Assembly (NCBI GenBank): GCA_002385465.1
Contig: DGDN01000077.1
Coordinates: 1-16,000, forward strand
DNA: 16,000 bases
Direction of reading: 5' to 3'
From: Candidatus Fermentithermobacillaceae bacterium UBA3951
GTDB lineage: Bacteria > Bacillota > Sulfobacillia > Fermentithermobacillales > Fermentithermobacillaceae
The notes below the pieces were generated by a model that ran no database searches, was not told where the DNA came from, and saw only the letters and a program-made list of their open reading frames with translations. The position numbers were made by a program, and so were the translations under genes. Shown here piece by piece: positions 1-6,161 of the stretch. How positions within the stretch are numbered: position 1 is the stretch's first letter; each line of letters starts with the position of its first letter.

Positions 1-278
1 GGCTCAGTTACAGGGAGGCCGAGTACAAGAGGCCCGTGATACTGATGCTTGGGAACGAAGCGCAGGGCTTAAGCTATGAGGAACTGGGGATATGCCGGCA
101 ACAAGTCAGCATTCCGATGGTAGGCAGGCGGGATTCGCTCAATGTAGGCGTTGCCGGGGGCATCGTCTTGTACGAGATATTCGCCAGGGGAAGCGCGCCT
201 GGGAAGGAGTCCGGTATGCCGCTACCGGGCTGCACAAGGGAGCCCGGTAGAGAAGAGTCCGGCGCAGATGAGGTATGA
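1..278 (+). CDS. RNA 2'-O-methyltransferase, SpoU/TrmH family (3' part only)
   Basis: Only the last 92 or so residues are present; the frame is open from base 3 and the 5' end lies outside the window. The fragment contains LMLGNEAQGLS and IPMVGRRDSLNVGVAGGIVL, which match conserved motifs 2 and 3 of the SpoU (TrmH) branch of SPOUT methyltransferases. These motifs form the knotted S-adenosylmethionine pocket and the dimer interface. Members methylate ribose 2'-OH groups in tRNA or rRNA in the cytoplasm. After the fold there is a tail of about 25 residues rich in Gly, Pro and Glu that looks unconserved. The family is clear. The exact target (tRNA G18, 23S G2251 or another site) cannot be told, because the N-terminal substrate-recognition part is missing. 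Confidence 0.88.
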   Translation, partial: LSYREAEYKRPVILMLGNEAQGLSYEELGICRQQVSIPMVGRRDSLNVGVAGGIVLYEIFARGSAPGKESGMPLPGCTREPGREESGADEV

Positions 279-354
279 TAAACACAGAGAAAAAGTTACT
301 GGGCTGCATGTTGATGGCCTATTGGAGAACTCATGCCGAGGAGGATGATGGCGG

Positions 355-1725
355 ATGCGTCGTCTGGGTCTACTTCTGGTCCTTGCTATCTTCGGGCTGG
401 TGCTGGTGTTCGCAGGGTGCCGCAAGGCGCCTAACACTCCGGCCGAACCTGTCCCGGATTCCGTCCTTGACTCACGTGCCCGGACGTTCGTGGCCGCCAT
501 GTCCGAAGGAAAGCACGCTGACGCGGTGAAGATGATGGAGCCGAGGATGGCCTCGGCGCTCCCGGCAGACCGGCTGAAATCCACCTGGGATTCACTTGTG
601 TCTCAACTCGGAGCGTTTGGGGCGATAACGTCGGTCCGTCTGGCGACCGAGTCCGGATATAGAGTGACATATGTGACCTGCGATTTCGCTTCAGCCGTGA
701 TCGATGCCAAGGTCGTGTTTGACGCAGAGGGCAGGGTTACCGGCTTGTGGTTCGGGCTACCTCAGCCCAAGACCGGCGAATACAAGGAGCCTCCCTACTC
801 GGTGGCCGGTTCCTTTACCGAGGTGTCTTCTGAGATCGGGAAAGAGCCGTGGGTTCTTCCCGGGACGCTTACTATCCCCGCCGGCGAAGGGCCATTTCCG
901 GCAGTCGTGCTGGTCCACGGATCGGGGCCTAACGACAGGGACGAGAGTATAGGACCCAACAAGCCGTTCAGAGACCTGGCACACGGCTTGGCGAGCAAGG
1001 GGATCGCCGTTCTCCGCTACGAGAAACGCACCAAACAGTACGCAGGGGTGCTACCGGGCGAGATGGACACGTTTACTCTCAAGGAAGAGGTCGTGGACGA
1101 CGCAGTGGAGGCCGTGGCGTACCTAAGGCAGGTCGAAAAGGTAGACCCCGACCGCGTCTTCGTCCTCGGACACAGCCTCGGCGCTTCTTCGGCGCCGAGG
1201 ATTGCCGAGACTGCTCTTCAGGCAACCGGTGAATATCCGGCAGGCCTCATCATGATGGCTCCAAACGCAAGGCCCGTTACCGACCTAATCCTGGAGCAAT
1301 ACCGCTACCTTGCCGAGCTCGACGGCCAAGTCTCAGAAGAGGAAGCGGCCCAGCTCGACGAGGTCGGAGAAAGCGTAAGCAAGATCAGAGAGGGGTCTAT
1401 AGGACCCGGCGAGATGGTGCTGGGGGCCGGCAAGGCTTATTGGGATGATCTCTTGGCATATGACCCGGTTGCAGTCGCCAAGAACCTCAGTCTGCCTATG
1501 CTTATCTTGCAGGGAGAACGCGACTACCAGGTCACTATGGAAGACTTCGCCCTCTGGCAGGCCGAACTCGGAGGTATGGCCAACGTAGCTTTCAAATCCC
1601 TGCCCGGGCTCAACCACCTCTTCATGTTCGGCGAGGGGAAGTCGTCGCCCGAAGAGTACGGAGTGCCGGGCAATATCCATGAAACGGTCATAGCGGCCAT
1701 CACCGAGTGGGTGAAAGCGAAGTAG
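355..1725 (+). CDS. Alpha/beta-hydrolase lipoprotein with N-terminal DUF3887-like domain
   Basis: A 456-residue exported lipoprotein. Residues 1-21 form a lipoprotein signal peptide: MRR, a hydrophobic stretch, then lipobox VFAGC with acylated Cys22. Residues about 38-135 resemble the DUF3887 domain often found ahead of hydrolases. Residues about 165-456 are an alpha/beta-hydrolase. VLVHGSGPNDRDE (about 185-197) holds the oxyanion-hole HG. GHSLGA holds nucleophile Ser274, QGERD gives Asp390 and GLNHL gives His421, so the triad is complete. It is probably an esterase or peptidase-like hydrolase on the outer face of the cytoplasmic membrane; its substrate is unknown. The ATG is preceded by GAGGAGGA at 338-345 with about 9 bases of spacing. 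It starts 76 bases after the methyltransferase, so co-transcription is possible. A hairpin at 1731-1768 follows the stop. Confidence 0.9.
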   Translation: MRRLGLLLVLAIFGLVLVFAGCRKAPNTPAEPVPDSVLDSRARTFVAAMSEGKHADAVKMMEPRMASALPADRLKSTWDSLVSQLGAFGAITSVRLATESGYRVTYVTCDFASAVIDAKVVFDAEGRVTGLWFGLPQPKTGEYKEPPYSVAGSFTEVSSEIGKEPWVLPGTLTIPAGEGPFPAVVLVHGSGPNDRDESIGPNKPFRDLAHGLASKGIAVLRYEKRTKQYAGVLPGEMDTFTLKEEVVDDAVEAVAYLRQVEKVDPDRVFVLGHSLGASSAPRIAETALQATGEYPAGLIMMAPNARPVTDLILEQYRYLAELDGQVSEEEAAQLDEVGESVSKIREGSIGPGEMVLGAGKAYWDDLLAYDPVAVAKNLSLPMLILQGERDYQVTMEDFALWQAELGGMANVAFKSLPGLNHLFMFGEGKSSPEEYGVPGNIHETVIAAITEWVKAK

Positions 1726-1730
1726 GAGGT

Positions 1731-1768
1731 GGCAGCACTGGGAACTGTATCACGGTCCGAGTGCTGCC
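1731..1768. terminator. Strong hairpin between two convergent genes, no T-tract
   Basis: GGCAGCACT (1731-1739) and AGTGCTGCC (1760-1768) form a perfect 9-bp inverted repeat around a 20-base loop, in which GGA and TCC can pair further. It begins five bases after the lipoprotein stop codon and lies between convergent genes. That suits a bidirectional transcript end or an mRNA 3' stabiliser. Neither strand has a following run of T, so it is not a standard intrinsic terminator. Confidence 0.5.
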
Positions 1769-1827
1769 GAGTAGTCGCCGGTCAATGCTCGGAGGAAAAC
1801 CGCCCGGCCAGTGGGGCCTAGCCGCAT

Positions 1828-2295
1828 CTACTCCCGTTTCTTGCCCGTCAGCACCTCTACCTTAATACGTACTACTGAGGTGTTGGCGATGGTTTCTCCT
1901 CCGCACCGGAAACCCTGTCCCGGGGCGAGGCGTTCGAGGAGCGCCACCAGCAGTTCTTTCTTTAGCTCCGAAGATTCCACGATCTCAGCGGTCCCAAAGG
2001 CTATCGCAGACTTGTACCTGGTGGAGATTTTGTCCGGCATAACCTCGTGTTCGGTGCAAACTGCATAGCTCACTTTGGGGTTGGCCCTTATGTTGTCCAG
2101 CTTCGCTCCCTCCAAGGCGCAGTGGAACACTATGTAACCGCCAACGTAGACGTGGTTAAGGGGAACGCAGTAGGGCTGTCCTGTATCGTCCACTGTGGCC
2201 AGGAAACCGAAATCTGCCTCGCGCAGTAAGGCTTCGGCCTCGGCGGGTGTCATCTGCCTGTCTTTCCGCCTCATTTCTCGTATCTTCCCGTTCAT
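1828..2295 (-). CDS. Pyridoxamine 5'-phosphate oxidase-like FMN-binding protein (NimA-type)
   Basis: A 155-residue protein of the split-barrel FMN-binding fold. The segments MRRKDRQMTPAEAEALL (from residue 8), GFLATVDDTGQPYCVPLNHV (about 30-49), YIVFHCALEGAKLDNIRANP (54-73) and AFGTAEIVES are typical of the small PPOX/NimA-like family, which includes nitroimidazole-reductase-type proteins and many of unknown function. It is a cytoplasmic flavoprotein, probably a homodimer. The frame stays open upstream to 2784, but homology ends at residue 1 as given here. The ATG at 2293-2295 has AAGGAG about 12 bases upstream; an ATG seven codons later is the alternative. The physiological substrate is unknown. 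It is convergent with the lipoprotein gene and divergent from the nucleotidyltransferase gene. Confidence 0.87.
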   Translation of the reverse strand: MNGKIREMRRKDRQMTPAEAEALLREADFGFLATVDDTGQPYCVPLNHVYVGGYIVFHCALEGAKLDNIRANPKVSYAVCTEHEVMPDKISTRYKSAIAFGTAEIVESSELKKELLVALLERLAPGQGFRCGGETIANTSVVRIKVEVLTGKKRE

Positions 2296-2683
2296 CCGGT
2301 AGTTCAACTCCTTCGCAAGGAAATCGGGGGCGACATGCACAACGCTTATATTCAGCAGAGGAGAACAGGTCGCCTTTCGGCGAATCCTACATTTACAGTA
2401 CCCCGCCGGGAACCGCTCCAGTGCATCCAGGTCACCAGTGACCTTACGGCTCTCAATAACCGGATGCGCCGTATTAGCGGGAGGAAGTTCTTTGAAGAAC
2501 GAGTATTCACAAGTTAATGGGGGGGATTCAGATATCCCGGAGGTCCTGAGGTTCAAAAGCCGGCTTAAGGGACAACGCGGGCCAAAGTGGGAAACCTCGT
2601 AAGAGCACGGTTGCCTTCTCCCGGGTTGACACGGGAACCGGTGTCGCGGGAGATAGCCGGATTTTTCGAAGGAGGCGTGTACA
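2296..2683. other. Divergent intergenic region, no gene seen
   Basis: About 390 bases separate the start of the minus-strand FMN protein from the plus-strand nucleotidyltransferase. Frames that remain open here have no recognisable protein content and no convincing ribosome binding site. The stretch holds a small hairpin (TCGCC 2370-2374, loop TTTC, GGCGA 2379-2383) in the likely leader of the minus-strand gene, and a larger imperfect hairpin at 2617-2653 listed separately. I found no convincing -35/-10 pair for either gene. Confidence 0.6.
2617..2653 (+). promoter_or_regulatory. Imperfect inverted repeat upstream of rmlA-like gene
   Basis: Outer arms TCTCCCG (2617-2623) and CGGGAGA (2647-2653) pair over 7 bp; inner arms GACAC (2628-2632) and GTGTC (2641-2645) pair over 5 bp. 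An asymmetric internal loop (4 bases against 1) separates the two. A TTGACA at 2626-2631 lies inside the repeat but has no good -10 at the right distance. The repeat ends about 30 bases before the start codon and about 15 before the GAAGGAGG ribosome binding site. It could be an operator or an mRNA leader stem-loop. Confidence 0.4.
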
Positions 2684-3751
2684 ATGAAAGCAATCATTCT
2701 GGCGGCGGGAAAGGGAACCAGGCTTCGTCCGCTCACGTATACCACGGCCAAACACCTTCTTCCGGTAGCCAATAAGCCCATCATCTTCTTTGTGATCGAT
2801 CAGATCGCCAGGGCGGGCATCTGGGACATAGGGCTCATCGTCTCGCCGGAAAACATAGACCTCATAAAGGCTGCGGTCGGGGACGGTTCCAGGTGGGGTG
2901 TTCGCATCACATACATCATTCAGGAAAAACCGAAGGGCCTGGCTCATGCCGTGTCTGTGGCCAAGGACTTCCTCGGACACGACAAGTTCTTGATGTTCTT
3001 GGGCGACAACCTGATCGAAGGTGGAGTAGCTCCTCTCGTTGAGAAGTTTGAGCGCGGTGCCGCTGCCGCGACGGTCGTCCTAAAAGAGGTTCCTGATCCA
3101 AGGCAATTTGGAGTGGCCATCTTGGATGAGCGGGGCGACCTCAAGCAGCTCATAGAAAAGCCGAAGGACCCGCCGACGAACCTGGCGGTGGTAGGCGTGT
3201 ACATGTTCAACCACAAGGTCCATGACGCCATCGCCAAGATTAAGCCCTCCTTCAGGGGAGAACTTGAGATTACCGACGCCATCCAGGAGCTCCTGAGCGC
3301 CGGCGAGCAGATCCACACCAAAGTGCTTGAGGGATGGTGGCTGGACACCGGCAAGAAAGATGACATCCTTGAAGCCAACCGGGTAGTGCTGGATGAATAC
3401 GCGTCCAGGGCGATACACGGCGAAGTCTCTGAAGAAAGCAAAATTACAGGCAGGGTTGAGGTCGCCAAGACGGCGAAAGTAATCCGGAGCGTGGTCCGCG
3501 GCCCTGTGGTCATCGGCGAGGGCGCCGTGGTCGAGGATTGCTTTATCGGGCCGTTCACGGCTATAGGCCCCAGAAGCGTTCTCAAGAACGTCATCATAGA
3601 ACACTCGGTCATACTTGAGGATTGCACCCTCATGGATGTGGGGCGGGTTGAGGACAGTTTGATAGGCCGTAACGCCAAGGTGACCAAAGTGGCCGACGGG
3701 CGGGACTCCTTGCGCCTCCTCATAGGAGACGATTCCGAGGTGCAGGTGTAG
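2684..3751 (+). CDS. rmlA: Glucose-1-phosphate thymidylyltransferase, long form
   Basis: A 355-residue sugar nucleotidyltransferase. It joins a hexose-1-phosphate to an NTP, typically dTTP plus glucose-1-phosphate giving dTDP-glucose, the first step of dTDP-rhamnose and other deoxysugar pathways. Residues 1-235 are the nucleotidyltransferase domain: LAAGKGTRLRPLT (6-18) binds the nucleotide, FLGDN holds metal-binding Asp108, LIEKP is at 157-161, and WWLDTG holds Asp221. Residues about 250-350 are a left-handed beta-helix with hexapeptide repeats such as VVIGEGAVVEDCFIG. This two-domain layout and the length fit the long RmlA form rather than the short one of about 290 residues. The start has a strong GAAGGAGG about 8 bases upstream. 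No rmlB, C or D is in the window, so the nucleotide and sugar specificity is inferred from family only. The next gene starts 25 bases downstream. Confidence 0.88.
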   Translation: MKAIILAAGKGTRLRPLTYTTAKHLLPVANKPIIFFVIDQIARAGIWDIGLIVSPENIDLIKAAVGDGSRWGVRITYIIQEKPKGLAHAVSVAKDFLGHDKFLMFLGDNLIEGGVAPLVEKFERGAAAATVVLKEVPDPRQFGVAILDERGDLKQLIEKPKDPPTNLAVVGVYMFNHKVHDAIAKIKPSFRGELEITDAIQELLSAGEQIHTKVLEGWWLDTGKKDDILEANRVVLDEYASRAIHGEVSEESKITGRVEVAKTAKVIRSVVRGPVVIGEGAVVEDCFIGPFTAIGPRSVLKNVIIEHSVILEDCTLMDVGRVEDSLIGRNAKVTKVADGRDSLRLLIGDDSEVQV

Positions 3752-3776
3752 GTCTAAAGAGTAAGGGGGATATGTG

Positions 3777-4919
3777 ATGCAATACAGGAAGTTTGGGTCA
3801 CGTGACCTGAAGGTTTCCGCGCTCGGATTCGGAATGATGCGCCTACCGGTCATTGACGGAGATTCCGCCAACGTCGACCTCGAGAAGACCGCAGAGATGG
3901 TCCGGTACGCCGTCGAGTCCGGCGTGAACTACATCGACACGGCGTACAACTACCACCGGGAGCAAAGCGAGATAGCCGTAGGCAAGATCCTGAAAGACGG
4001 CCTTCGCGACAAGGTCTACCTGGCAACCAAGTGTCCGACGTGGCTTATTGAAACCCGCAGCGACTTCGACAAGTACCTGGATATCCAGCTCGAGAAACTC
4101 CAGACGGACCACATCGACATGTATCTCATGCACGCTCTCAACAAGAAGCGGTGGCCCGTGCTCAAAGAGGCCGGTGTGTTTGATTTCTTGGATGCCGCGA
4201 AAAAGGACGGCAGGATCAGGAACGCGGGTTTCTCGTTCCATGACGAGCTCGCGGTGTTCAAGCCGATCGTAGACTCTTACGAGTGGGATTTCTGCCAGAT
4301 ACAGCTGAACTTCATGGACGAGTATTTCCAGGCCGGGATCGAGGGGCTTAAGTATGCCAATGCAAAGGGACTGGCCGTTGTGATCATGGAGCCTCTGCGC
4401 GGCGGGAGGCTGGTTAAGAAGGTTCCCCAGGAAGTAAAGGCCATCTACGAATCGGCTGAAACGAAACGGACTCCGGCAGATTGGGGTCTCAGGTGGGTGT
4501 GGAATCATCCTGAAGTCTCGGTGGTCCTTAGCGGGATGGGACAGATGAAGGAGGTCCAGGAAAACGTCCGCACGGCAGAGACGGCTCTACCGAACTCCCT
4601 GACCGAACAGGAACTGGAGATGTTCGAGAAGGTTAAAGAAGCTTACCGCCGTCGGCTGAAGGTGGATTGCACCCAATGCGAATACTGTATGCCTTGCCCG
4701 CAGGGTATTCGTATTCCCGGTATATTTGAGGCCTACAATGACGCCAGCATGTACGGTACGCTGGAGGACTTCCCTCGAGGTTACGAACGCATGAAAGAAC
4801 ACCTCGGCGACCCGGCTGCCTGCGTAGAATGCGGTAACTGCGAGCAGGCCTGCCCTCAGGGGCTTCCCATCCGCGGGCACCTCAAGGAAATCGTCGCGCT
4901 GGCAGCTCCGAAGGCTTAA
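3777..4919 (+). CDS. Aldo/keto reductase with C-terminal iron-sulfur domain
   Basis: A 380-residue two-domain oxidoreductase. Residues 1-285 form an aldo/keto reductase barrel with the full catalytic set: Asp54 and Tyr59 (NYIDTAYNYH), Lys85 (LATK) and His119 (YLMH). Residues 298-359 carry two cysteine clusters. C298-x2-C301-x2-C304-x2-C307 is followed by PQGI, and C349-x2-C352-x2-C355-x3-C359 by PQG, so one or two [4Fe-4S] centres are expected. This matches the COG1453-type family common in anaerobes. Electrons may come from ferredoxin-like carriers as well as NAD(P)H; the substrate is unknown. GTG at 3774 and ATG at 3777 are adjacent in frame. I chose ATG because AAGGGGGA lies 6 bases before it. 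The 25-base gap to the preceding gene suggests one transcript, ending at the hairpin at 4985-5018. Confidence 0.92.
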   Translation: MQYRKFGSRDLKVSALGFGMMRLPVIDGDSANVDLEKTAEMVRYAVESGVNYIDTAYNYHREQSEIAVGKILKDGLRDKVYLATKCPTWLIETRSDFDKYLDIQLEKLQTDHIDMYLMHALNKKRWPVLKEAGVFDFLDAAKKDGRIRNAGFSFHDELAVFKPIVDSYEWDFCQIQLNFMDEYFQAGIEGLKYANAKGLAVVIMEPLRGGRLVKKVPQEVKAIYESAETKRTPADWGLRWVWNHPEVSVVLSGMGQMKEVQENVRTAETALPNSLTEQELEMFEKVKEAYRRRLKVDCTQCEYCMPCPQGIRIPGIFEAYNDASMYGTLEDFPRGYERMKEHLGDPAACVECGNCEQACPQGLPIRGHLKEIVALAAPKA

Positions 4920-4984
4920 GTGAGTCTCTAAGGAAGTCTCCCGGTCGAGACTAGGGTTACCGGCCGGGTGTGGGTCCTGGATTT

Positions 4985-5018
4985 CGGAAGGCCTGGCCGC
5001 TTACCGGCAGGTCTTCCG
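4985..5018 (+). terminator. Terminator hairpin between convergent genes
   Basis: CGGAAG-G-CCTG then a bulged G and CCG pairs with CGG-CAGG-T-CTTCCG across a short CTTAC-type loop. The stem is about 14 bp with one G-U pair and one bulge. It is followed on the plus strand by CATTTATTTCT, a moderate T-rich tract. It sits 65 bases after the aldo/keto reductase stop and just before the 3' end of the convergent minus-strand gene. Confidence 0.65.
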
Positions 5019-5019
5019 A

Positions 5020-5060
5020 GCATTTATTTCTGGGTATTTGTCCCTGCACTTATTTCTGGG
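5020..5060. repeat. Short direct repeat at the 3' end of the MBL gene
   Basis: Two near-identical 15-base copies, GCATTTATTTCTGGG (5020-5034) and GCACTTATTTCTGGG (5046-5060), start 26 bases apart. The second copy contains the stop codon region of the minus-strand gene (CAG AAA TAA). It looks like a small local duplication of the gene's tail. Confidence 0.6.
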
Positions 5061-5988
5061 CCGAAGCGAGGACGAATCCTCTGGCGCTGTTCTTGAGGAA
5101 ATAGAGCTCTCTTTGACGGACGAGGGCCGGAAAGCTCTCAAGTTTCTCCAAGAGAGGATCGGACTTTGAAAGGTGCGTTACCAAGCCATCGACCGCTTCA
5201 TCCACCCGGAGCGGCGAGTCTTTTGCGACAACCTCTTGGGTGGCGGCCTTCCAAAGGCGCAGCTGGTCAAGGGAGAGGTCGAGCATCCTGATGGGGCAGG
5301 TAGTATACCCGTAATGCCCGTACAGCATGAGCCTCATGTCCTGAAGGCGGTCCTTAAGGATCTCAACAGACCTGACCGTTGTCTCGTAGAAGAAACGGGG
5401 AGGGGTTGCCGGGCGCAGGTATCCGTCGCCCAAGTACACGCCTCCTGCTTCGCCTGCAAAAGCGAGATGGCCGCCGGCCGATCTGTAAATATATGCCCGG
5501 TGATGTTGAGAGTGCCCGGGTGTGTCGATCATCTCGAGACCGGCCGGACTCTCTTGTTGGTCAAGGATGCTTGATTCGGGAACCGGGGTTATTTCTCCGT
5601 AAGAGAGGGCCAGTTCTACCCCAAGGGTCAGGGCGGTGCTTGCCCAGAGTTTCGTAGGGTTTATGAGGTGAGGTACGCCCCTTGGATGTACTGCTACCCG
5701 GGCCTCAGGAAAAGCCCTGAGGAGGAGCCCCGTCCCGCCGGAGTGGTCGATGTGGATATGGGTGATGAGTACAAGGTCGAGACGTTCGACTCCTAGAGAG
5801 CGGAGGGCCTCTGCAAGTGAGGCGATACCGCAAGAGGGCCCCGGGTCAACCAAGATGGACCGGCCACCCGTTTCGGAAACCAGCCAAGGGGTTATGAAAT
5901 TAGAAAAGCCCGGCATAGGTGCGTCCAAGGATATCCTACTCAGGGTATATTCACTGCACTCAAGGACAGTTGTAATCTCCGCGGGCAA
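5050..5988 (-). CDS. Metallo-beta-lactamase-fold hydrolase
   Basis: A 312-residue cytoplasmic MBL-fold protein with this start. Zinc ligands are in THIHIDHSGG (His77, His79, Asp81, His82), His159 in TPGHSQHH and His225 in YGHYG. The position that usually holds the metal-bridging Asp (as in TGDA) reads AGEAGG, giving Glu180. The last 80 or so residues are a helical region outside the core. Substrate unknown; lactonase, thioesterase or glyoxalase-like hydrolysis are possible. The frame is open to 6057 with several ATGs, but none has a ribosome binding site. TTG at 5986-5988 has GGAGGG 7 bases upstream, and the fold begins right after it. A candidate promoter at 6050-6079 also overlaps the longer version's first codons, so I prefer TTG; the ATG at 6055-6057 is the alternative. 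Confidence 0.88.
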   Translation of the reverse strand: MPAEITTVLECSEYTLSRISLDAPMPGFSNFITPWLVSETGGRSILVDPGPSCGIASLAEALRSLGVERLDLVLITHIHIDHSGGTGLLLRAFPEARVAVHPRGVPHLINPTKLWASTALTLGVELALSYGEITPVPESSILDQQESPAGLEMIDTPGHSQHHRAYIYRSAGGHLAFAGEAGGVYLGDGYLRPATPPRFFYETTVRSVEILKDRLQDMRLMLYGHYGYTTCPIRMLDLSLDQLRLWKAATQEVVAKDSPLRVDEAVDGLVTHLSKSDPLLEKLESFPALVRQRELYFLKNSARGFVLASAQK

Positions 5989-5995
5989 CTTGCTT

Positions 5996-6001
5996 CCCTC
6001 C
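5996..6001 (-). promoter_or_regulatory. Ribosome binding site that decides the MBL start
   Basis: On the minus strand this reads GGAGGG, 7 bases before the TTG at 5986-5988. The upstream in-frame ATGs at 6057, 6054, 6051 and 6042 lack any comparable site. Confidence 0.6.
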
Positions 6002-6046
6002 AGGGGTGTCTCGCTGTGCCTGTTTCTCCTCTTTTCGGTCATCAAT

Positions 6047-6070
6047 CCCATCATCATCTACCATGATGGG
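6047..6070. promoter_or_regulatory. Perfect 8-bp inverted repeat, candidate operator
   Basis: CCCATCAT (6047-6054) and ATGATGGG (6063-6070) are exact reverse complements with an 8-base spacer (CATCTACC). The repeat lies between divergent MBL and GH36-like genes and covers the -10 and spacer of the candidate minus-strand promoter at 6050-6079. It fits the size of a dimeric repressor site. The cognate regulator is unknown. Confidence 0.45.
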
Positions 6071-6079
6071 ACGGGTCAA
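6050..6079 (-). promoter_or_regulatory. Candidate promoter for the MBL gene
   Basis: On the minus strand: TTGACC as -35 (complement of 6074-6079), an 18-base spacer, and GATGAT as -10 (complement of 6050-6055). The -35 matches consensus at 5 of 6 positions and the -10 at 4 of 6. Transcription would start near 6043, giving a leader of about 55 bases to the TTG start. Confidence 0.35.
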
Positions 6080-6161
6080 CAACCCCTCGGGACTGAAATA
6101 AAAGCGCCGTCGGTCGATAACCGTATTGTGCGACGTTTCTCAAGAAAGGGCCGACAGCGGG

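Noticed and set aside
1731..1768. T-box or other riboswitch
   Set aside because: The hairpin follows a stop codon, and no coding gene on the same strand lies just downstream for it to control.
2296..2784. Minus-strand open frame extending the FMN-binding protein by about 163 residues at its N-terminus
   Set aside because: The extension overlaps the divergent nucleotidyltransferase start, has no family resemblance, and the known fold begins at residue 1 of the shorter version.
2944..3871. Two long minus-strand open frames (about 260 codons each) opposite the nucleotidyltransferase
   Set aside because: They lie antisense to a confidently identified enzyme, have no ribosome binding site and unremarkable composition; they are by-products of GC-rich codon usage.
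3843..4508. 221-codon minus-strand frame opposite the aldo/keto reductase
   Set aside because: Antisense to a gene with intact catalytic and cysteine motifs; no recognisable domain.
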